A stretch of 64,000 nt of DNA, taken from Parapristionchus giblindavisi (lineage: Eukaryota > Nematoda > Chromadorea > Rhabditida > Diplogasteridae). The stretch lies in contig CALSFV010000006.1 of NCBI GenBank assembly GCA_943737045.1, positions 1,612,001 to 1,676,000 of the forward strand, written 5' to 3'. The translations under genes and the position numbers were made by a program. Positions 61,545-64,000 of this stretch are shown here, piece after piece (within the stretch, counting starts at the first letter, position 1; the number at the start of each line of letters is the position of its first letter). The notes under the pieces are model-generated. The model ran no database searches and was not told where the DNA came from. It was given only the letters and a program-made list of their open reading frames with translations.

Positions 61545-62714
61545 ATATATATATATATAATTTTTCAATTACTTATCAATGCTTTGTACCCATCATTTTT
61601 CGATCTGTGGACATAATTATTGGAAAACAAACGAACGATAGATATTTGTTCCGATTACTACATACATATGTGATTTCGATTTTGATACAATCAAAAATAA
61701 TAATTAAATACATTTTTTATATTTCAATTATTATCCACACTAACAATAGGTTCATTTAAATAATTCGTATTTATGATAGATTCCACAGATTTGAAAGGAA
61801 CTTCTTTGATATAATAAATAAATAAAATATAATATTGTATACATCCAAAATGTTTTTCCTAATGTGTTCATCAGAATTTTGAATATAATATTTCAAGTAG
61901 CCTTATTGAACCATTGCATCGTGTAGTATTTCGACATACTGTACTGGCCAAAAGGTTATTGACTTTTGGTTCAGGCCGTAACTTTGTATAAATTTATCGA
62001 TTCGCTCTGAAATTTTGCATGCGCATTTGGGTGTGGGTGCACACTGTTGTTACGTTGACATATCTCAACTCTTTGCTACCTTTGTAGTAGCAAGTATTTC
62101 CACTGTCCACTGTCTTTCATATAATCAAGCACCAATTATACTTTAATATTTACACTTATGGAACATTTTATTATTGAAATAATGACGTACATTAGGTATA
62201 TTGAGATTTGCTGTCGTGAAAGATTCGCTAGAGTACAGCTCGGTCGAATTGTTAACACGTGCTACCCAGCGACGCGCATTTGGGGGCATCAGTTATTCAG
62301 CGGAGTATAAATGAATATTTTTCGATTCTCAAAGTATTAATCATGTGTTTATATGATAAAAAGGATCTTTTTTTTATCTAAAGAAACTGAAACAAAGTTT
62401 TAATTAACGAATTTATCAAGGGATACAACCATGATGTGTTGGTGTAATTAAATTAGTCTACTGTTGCGTAGTGTTGATGCTACCGAAGTACACTTTTTTG
62501 AAAATATATATTTCTTTAGTGAAAAGTCCTGTTCTTCTGAAATATTGTGAGAGTATAGACACGCATTAGGGCTGCACAGTCAGCAATTTCGGAATGGCTC
62601 TGACTCTGATTTCAAGATGTAGCATGCTTTTTTTTACAAATGAAATATATTTATCGGGATGAAAAGATAAAGACAAGATGATTGTGAATGGTATGATATA
62701 GGTATGAATATAAG
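61545..62714. other. No gene recognised; possible solo transposon end
   Basis: AT-rich with a (TA)n run at about 61547-61560. ACTGTACTGGCCAAAAGG near 61940 resembles a Tc1-type terminus, but no partner inverted repeat was found. Confidence 0.4.
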
Positions 62715-63025
62715 TTATGAACTTCCTCTCATAGGAGGACTCACAAGAATAACACAATCTCCTCTTACAAATAACATAGGAATACTTCTTTTAGTCTGTC
62801 GATATACTTGTTCAAATGATTCTTCATCCATCTCTACTGTTGTCACTGTCTCTTCTACCTGAGATAATACCATGTTGAGATGTTGATCGAATGCATAAAG
62901 TCTTCCTCTAACCTCTCTATCATTTCTCATCTTAACATAAACCCTTTCATCGAGAGATAAACGAATAAGATCTAAAGGTTCTTCAACTGTTGTTCCTAAT
63001 AAAACTGCTGCTACTTCCTTCTTAT
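62715..63025 (-). CDS. lsm-3: U6 snRNA-associated Sm-like protein LSM3, main exon
   Basis: 102 codons in one exon ending PPMRGSS-stop. The Sm1 region ([18 protein letters not shown], then [20 protein letters not shown]) and the Sm2 region ([14 protein letters not shown]) are both present, and the length matches almost the whole family protein. LSM3 is part of the Lsm1-7 (mRNA decay, cytoplasm) and Lsm2-8 (U6 snRNP, nucleus) rings. The acceptor GATATCAG at 63026-63028 and an in-frame TAA just upstream show that the start codon lies in another exon (phase 1 join). That exon was not found within the remaining 970 bp, which contain a LINE fragment, so it is either beyond the window or the copy has lost its start. 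Confidence 0.88.
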
Positions 63026-63197
63026 CTGATATCTTTTATTTGTACGGAGCTTCCGCAATGACTTTTTTCCTGTTTTGCATAGTTCAGAAACTAACGATAT
63101 CTTTTAAATATCAAATCAGCGCGGCGATGGTCAGGCGGAATAGGTGACAGGAAGAGGAGGGGTAATCGAGAGTTAAGCGAGAGATTGCAACTTTATG

Positions 63198-63256
63198 TAA
63201 AACTCTTGTAGTCCTGGCAAACTCTTGTAGTCCAGGAAACTCTTGTAGTCCAAGCG
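63198..63256 (+). repeat. Three tandem ~19 bp units
   Basis: AACTCTTGTAGTCC is repeated three times in a row at about 19 bp spacing just before the LINE fragment. Its significance is unknown. Confidence 0.7.
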
Positions 63257-63274
63257 TTTGTAATATATCGTAGC

Positions 63275-64000
63275 CCTAGTTGCAACTCTATTGATTTTTC
63301 TAATTGCCTCTCTCATCTTTATGATACCATTTGTCTATCCAACAATCCTGCAATTATTATGGGAGATTTTAACTGCCCTGAAATAAATTGGTCCTCCATG
63401 CACTGCCGTTCGCCAACAAATCACCACTCATCTATCCTTCTCTCCTTCGTTAGATCACTCTCTCTCACACAAACGGTTGTATCTCCAACCAGAGGTGATA
63501 ACATTCTTGATCTTGTTCTTACTACTCAACCATCTAGAGTCGTACCCCCACTCCCCAAACTAGACCATTCTCTAGTCACATACTGTATAAACGCGCGTAA
63601 ACCAAAACCACGCCCTCTCATTATCCCTGATTACGCTCGCACTGACTGGACCTCTGTTCAGTCCACTATTGTTAGTATTGATTGGCTTGCATTATTTGAT
63701 AGTTGTAATCAAGATGCAGACACACTTTACACTCTCTTCACAGATAGAATTACTTCAATAATTAGACACTTTGTTCCTACGCGCAAAATATTCCCACATC
63801 ACTCACATCTATCTCCAACCTCCTTTAATCTCCTTCGCCGCTGCAGAAGACTATACCGTAATCGCATGCGTATAGGCCTCAATCCATTTAAAAGAATGAG
63901 CAAATGTTTGCTAGCATCCATGAATAGCTCACGCCGTTCATTTGAACGTCGACTAAGTAGAAAGTCCAACACCAAACTGTTTTATAGATATGCTTGAAAT
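63275..64000 (+). mobile_element. Second LINE fragment (endonuclease C-terminal half and linker)
   Basis: Plus-strand open frame through MGDFNCPEINW, SPTRGDNILDLVLTT and PLPKLDHSLV, the same endonuclease blocks in the same order as the minus-strand LINE at 47948-48597, then a basic linker ending KLFYRYA-stop at 63997. Upstream residues continue in frame (LYDTICLSNNPAIIM). It belongs to the same CR1/jockey-like family, is less decayed and runs off the window. Confidence 0.85.

Noticed and set aside
61930..62110. Solo Tc1-type end
   Set aside because: There is only a short resemblance (ACTGGCCAAAAGG) and no partner terminus or TA pair could be shown.

Overview
The window looks like a repeat-rich, AT-rich chromosome segment of a rhabditid-type nematode. 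Genes are split by short introns (about 45-280 bp) with TTTCAG-type acceptors. They include a 7TM serpentine receptor, an ER-type carboxylesterase with 15 exons, a cytosolic HSP70 and an LSM3 gene. The species cannot be named from sequence alone.

Region 1 (1-38443) is one huge satellite domain of about 110 monomers of ~230-233 bp, organised in higher-order repeats. Five nearly identical copies of a 2.54 kb DNA element (starts 9698, 13399, 17333, 21505, 25438) are embedded in it. Each has 676/685 bp terminal inverted repeats (TIRs), CACGGG...CCCGTG ends and a 4 bp ATAC duplication. Each carries a single intact gene for a C2H2 zinc-finger protein, and no transposase is visible. Shared flanking SNPs show that one insertion was amplified together with its satellite, giving composite repeats of 3.70, 3.93, 4.17 and 3.93 kb. 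Exactly at the right end of copy 5 (27974/27975) the satellite switches orientation: everything left of it lies on the minus strand and everything right of it on the plus strand. Every monomer carries, on its sense strand, a strong 3' splice-site look-alike, a 73 nt exon-like block, a GTAATA donor and an AATAAA.

Region 2 (38444-42437) holds a complete minus-strand carboxylesterase gene (567 aa conceptual product with signal peptide, Ser-Glu-His triad and C-terminal HTEL). A possible glycosyltransferase-like exon relic lies downstream.

Region 3 (42658-49900) is an old CR1/jockey-type LINE on the minus strand, dissected by four later insertions: a dead mariner with TA duplications, a 398 bp (AAT)n-tailed retro-insert, an 890 bp MULE-like inverted-repeat element with a GC-rich core, and a 1020 bp TTA-duplicating element whose TIRs contain tRNA-like modules. 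A 79 bp minisatellite has also grown out of the LINE's own coding sequence. Target duplications allow the nesting to be read exactly.

Region 4 (49901-64000) contains a TA-flanked MITE, a complete 10-exon serpentine receptor gene (306 aa, plus strand), a 639 aa HSP70 gene (minus strand, two introns, heat-shock elements upstream), a small TTA-flanked MITE, a 1.4 kb fold-back element, a possible 74 aa single-pass membrane protein gene and the main exon of LSM3 (minus strand). A second fragment of the LINE family runs off the right edge. The genes are independent housekeeping, stress or chemosensory genes and do not form an operon or pathway.
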